From G963665545 sp963665545 (GTDB lineage Bacteria > Pseudomonadota > Gammaproteobacteria > Xanthomonadales > SZUA-36), in NCBI GenBank assembly GCA_963665545.2, contig CAXXKZ010000011.1, positions 744,001-808,000 on the forward strand: a stretch of DNA of 64,000 bases, given 5' to 3'. Position 1 is the first letter of the stretch, and every line of letters begins with the position of its first letter. The notes under the pieces were generated by a model. The model did no database searches and was not told the DNA's origin. It saw only the letters and a program-made list of their open reading frames with translations. Both the position numbers and the translations under genes were made by a program. Below are positions 62,116 through 64,000 of this stretch, piece by piece.

Positions 62116-62930
62116 TCAGGCCGTAAAATCTTCGCGGAGTGTTCTCAACAAGGATGCCGCCATGACAAATCCCAGCAGAAGGATCGGCAAAGAGGCCACC
62201 AGGGACGCCGTCTGCAACACTTTGAGATCGCCAATAAACATAAGCGTAACCGGCAATACACCCAGAGCAAAAGCCCAAAACACCCGGTGCCAGCGCGCCG
62301 GCTCCCGCCCGGCCGGCAACATGCGCGTAGCGCTCGAAGCCAGGATGTAGGAAGCCGAGTCATAGGTCGTGGCTGAAAAAATCAGGCAGATGGTACAGAA
62401 AATGGCGATCACCAGCTCACCCCAGGGCAACTGGTTCAAAACCAGGATGGCCGCTGCTGCGCCGGAGGTGGCATCCATGGTTTCGATCACCGCTACACCA
62501 CCGAAAATCTCAAGATGCATGGCGTAATTGCCCAGCACCATATAAAACAACGCCGAGCCGAGACTGCCGTAGCCCAACATGCCCAGAACCACCTGGCGAA
62601 TCGTCCGCCCGCGCGAAATCCGGGTGACAAACAATCCAACGAACGGCGCGTAGGCAATCCACCAGGCCCAGTAAAAAATCGTCCAACTCTCGACGAAACC
62701 GGATTCGGTCAGTGGATCCGTCCAGGTATTCATGCGAATGAAATTTTCCACCACAGTGCCAATACCGTTGAGTGAGGTTTTCAACAGGAACGCCGTTGGG
62801 CCGGCGATCAGAATGAATGCCAGAAATGCAAACGCCAAGCCCAGATTGATGTCACTGAGCCGCTTGATGCCTTTCTCAATGCCCATGTAAACACTACCCG
62901 CGAACATCAGGACACAGAGCGAGCAAAACC
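62116..62930 (-). pseudogene. BCCT-family transporter, C-terminal part after a frameshift
   Basis: This frame carries the second half of a betaine/carnitine/choline transporter: GSVYMGIEKGIKRLSDINLG and the hallmark WTIFYWAWWIAYAPFVGLF. It continues the frame of the N-terminal part after a single-base shift near 62925-62945. The two frames overlap between 62894 and 62991. The symporter has twelve helices and would import betaine-like solutes with Na+ or H+. Confidence 0.8.
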
Positions 62931-63634
62931 ATGGCGATTTCCAGGCCAAAACCGTTGGCGATCCCACCCAGTTGGGCAACTCCCGTGGCAATTAGGGGCG
63001 TGGAAAACCCCAGCGAAGAGCCTGCCCCGCCCAACAGGGCCAGCATGAACAGCAAATCAATGCATCGGGCAGCAGGCGAGTCCGTCCGCCCACCCAAAAC
63101 ATGGTAAAAACTGACGCTGAAGCGCAACGAATCCAGCCGCTTTACATAATAGGGGTAGGCAATGGCCAGCGCCGGCAGGCAATAAAATGCCCAGGCTGTC
63201 GGGCCCCAGTGAAAAATACCGTAGGACGAAGCCCAACGCGCGGCTTCAGTACTCATTGGCTCAGCGCCGAAAGGCGGTCCTTTGTAGTAGAAGGCCCACT
63301 CCATGACTGACCAGTACATCAGCCCTGCCCCCACACCGGCGCAAAACAACATGCCCACCCAGCTCAGGGTAGAAAATTCGGGTTGATCTTCCGGCTTGCC
63401 CAGCTTGACTGATCCATAACGGCCAAGAGCCAGCCACACAACCAGTATCAGCGCGCCACAACCTGCCAGTTGGTAGAGAAAACCCAACTGATGGGCAATA
63501 AAGTCGTATAGGGTTTCCAACACGCGGCCACCGGTCTCGGGCGCCAGTACCAACGGCATGCACACGCCAACAATGATGAACAAAGCTGTCAAAAAACTGG
63601 GCCAGTCGATTCTGGTGTCGCCTGAGGCCGCCAC
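62894..63634 (-). pseudogene. BCCT-family transporter, N-terminal part
   Basis: I start it at a GTG (63634), 10 bases after the stop of the upstream gene, because sequence before that is antisense to it. IDWPSFLTALFIIVGVCMPL, SWVGMLFCAGVGAGLMYWSVMEWAFY and FHWGPTAWAFYCLPALAIAYPYY are typical of the first half of BCCT carriers. After GFGLEIAMVLLALC the frame runs off to a stop at 62894. Either a pseudogene or one base missing in the assembly. Confidence 0.8.
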
Positions 63635-63644
63635 TGATCTGTCT

Positions 63645-64000
63645 CTACCCCAGGGAGACCACGACGCAGCCACCACATCCGCCCTGCTCGACCAGCTCAT
63701 GCGAACGAACCATTTCCCCGAAAGGCAGAACATGGGCGAGCCGATGCCGCAGCGTATCATTCCGGAGCGCTGATTCGATATCGGCGATGGCCTGTTCCTT
63801 GGCCTGCTCTGGCATGGCGTAGACAATCACCATGCGAATGGTCAGGTCCATAAACATCATCTGCAGGAATGGCAACTGGGGTTGGGCCATCTGTGAAGAG
63901 GAATAGGTCGAGATGGTGGCGCCGATGCGCACGCACTTGAGCACTTCAGGCAAGTTCACACCGAATTCCACTTCGACCACCCGGCCGATTTTCTCACCGC
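63645..64000 (-). CDS. Zinc-binding dehydrogenase/quinone oxidoreductase-like protein, C-terminal part
   Basis: The frame is open at the right edge of the window (GEKIGRVVEVEFGVNLPEVLK). The ending TISTYSSSQMAQPQLPFLQMM and ALRNDTLRHRLAHVLPFGEM is typical of NADPH:quinone oxidoreductases of the MDR superfamily. It would reduce quinones or enones with NADPH. Being cut by the window edge, the NADPH-binding part is not seen. It is probably the first gene before the BCCT carrier. Confidence 0.75.
   Translation of the reverse strand, partial: GEKIGRVVEVEFGVNLPEVLKCVRIGATISTYSSSQMAQPQLPFLQMMFMDLTIRMVIVYAMPEQAKEQAIADIESALRNDTLRHRLAHVLPFGEMVRSHELVEQGGCGGCVVVSLG

Noticed and set aside
1..64000. tRNA, rRNA genes and phage or CRISPR systems
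   Set aside because: I read the intergenic gaps for tRNA-like or rRNA segments, phage structural genes and spaced repeats and saw none; small tRNA-like genes could be missed by eye.

Overview
The window looks like a chromosomal segment from a gammaproteobacterium. The evidence is gene content and order: metK, ahcY (behind an S-adenosylhomocysteine riboswitch) and metF; yqgE, ruvX and pyrB; tonB, gshB, pilG, pilI, pilJ, chpA and a chpC-like gene (a Pseudomonas-like block); nudE and cysQ; a DUF6776-type gene, erpA and nudC; and an AmpE-like gene. The species cannot be named from sequence alone. BCCT, SLC13 and NhaD-type transporters and a sulfatase would fit a marine or host-associated organism, but that is inference.

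Layout. 1-2.2 kb: an IS256-type transposase end next to a 5'-truncated Tyr/Gly-rich surface protein. 2.4-10 kb: a TerB-like gene, a twice-frameshifted sulfatase, an NMT1/THI5-type ABC uptake operon whose first gene looks like a divergent pentameric ligand-gated channel, and a MATE exporter. 10-17.9 kb: housekeeping hydrolases, DegQ-type protease, HNH nuclease, Xni, a beta-propeller protein and a Nudix enzyme. 17.9-26 kb: the methyl cycle (metK, ahcY, metF) and an NhaD-type transporter, flanked by two copies of an unusual non-autonomous mobile element; one copy is interrupted by an IS110-family insertion sequence. 26-34 kb: small membrane proteins, glyoxalase-like, CBS, Rieske, SLC13, trmB, yqgE-ruvX-pyrB, a family 6-like DNA glycosylase and a LOG-family enzyme. 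34-46 kb: tonB-gshB, divergent from a Pil-Chp chemosensory cluster whose chpA is split by an in-frame stop. 46-54 kb: a deleted rsmE, an IMPase-like gene lacking a metal ligand, nudE-cysQ, hemJ, a probable small RNA, erpA, nudC, ampE-like and a potassium channel. 54-64 kb: tspO, a rubrerythrin/Fe-S/DUF3501 trio, fatty acid genes, creD and a frameshifted BCCT carrier.

Most striking. (1) The two TIR elements (17883-19893 and 25276-26062) have 28-bp terminal inverted repeats, sit in CTAG sites with apparent TA duplication, encode no transposase, and carry a swappable cassette between internal inverted repeats of about 45 bp. They hold at least eight short hairpins, all with GGA in the apical loop, resembling binding sites of CsrA/RsmA. 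(2) Three copies of another, GC-rich, intergenic repeat lie at 15.6, 34.4 and 51.3 kb. (3) Several genes are broken (sulfatase, chpA, rsmE, BCCT carrier, channel C-terminus), which suggests either genome decay or assembly indels. (4) A strong promoter and UUCG terminator frame an RNA of about 115 nt at 48.9 kb.
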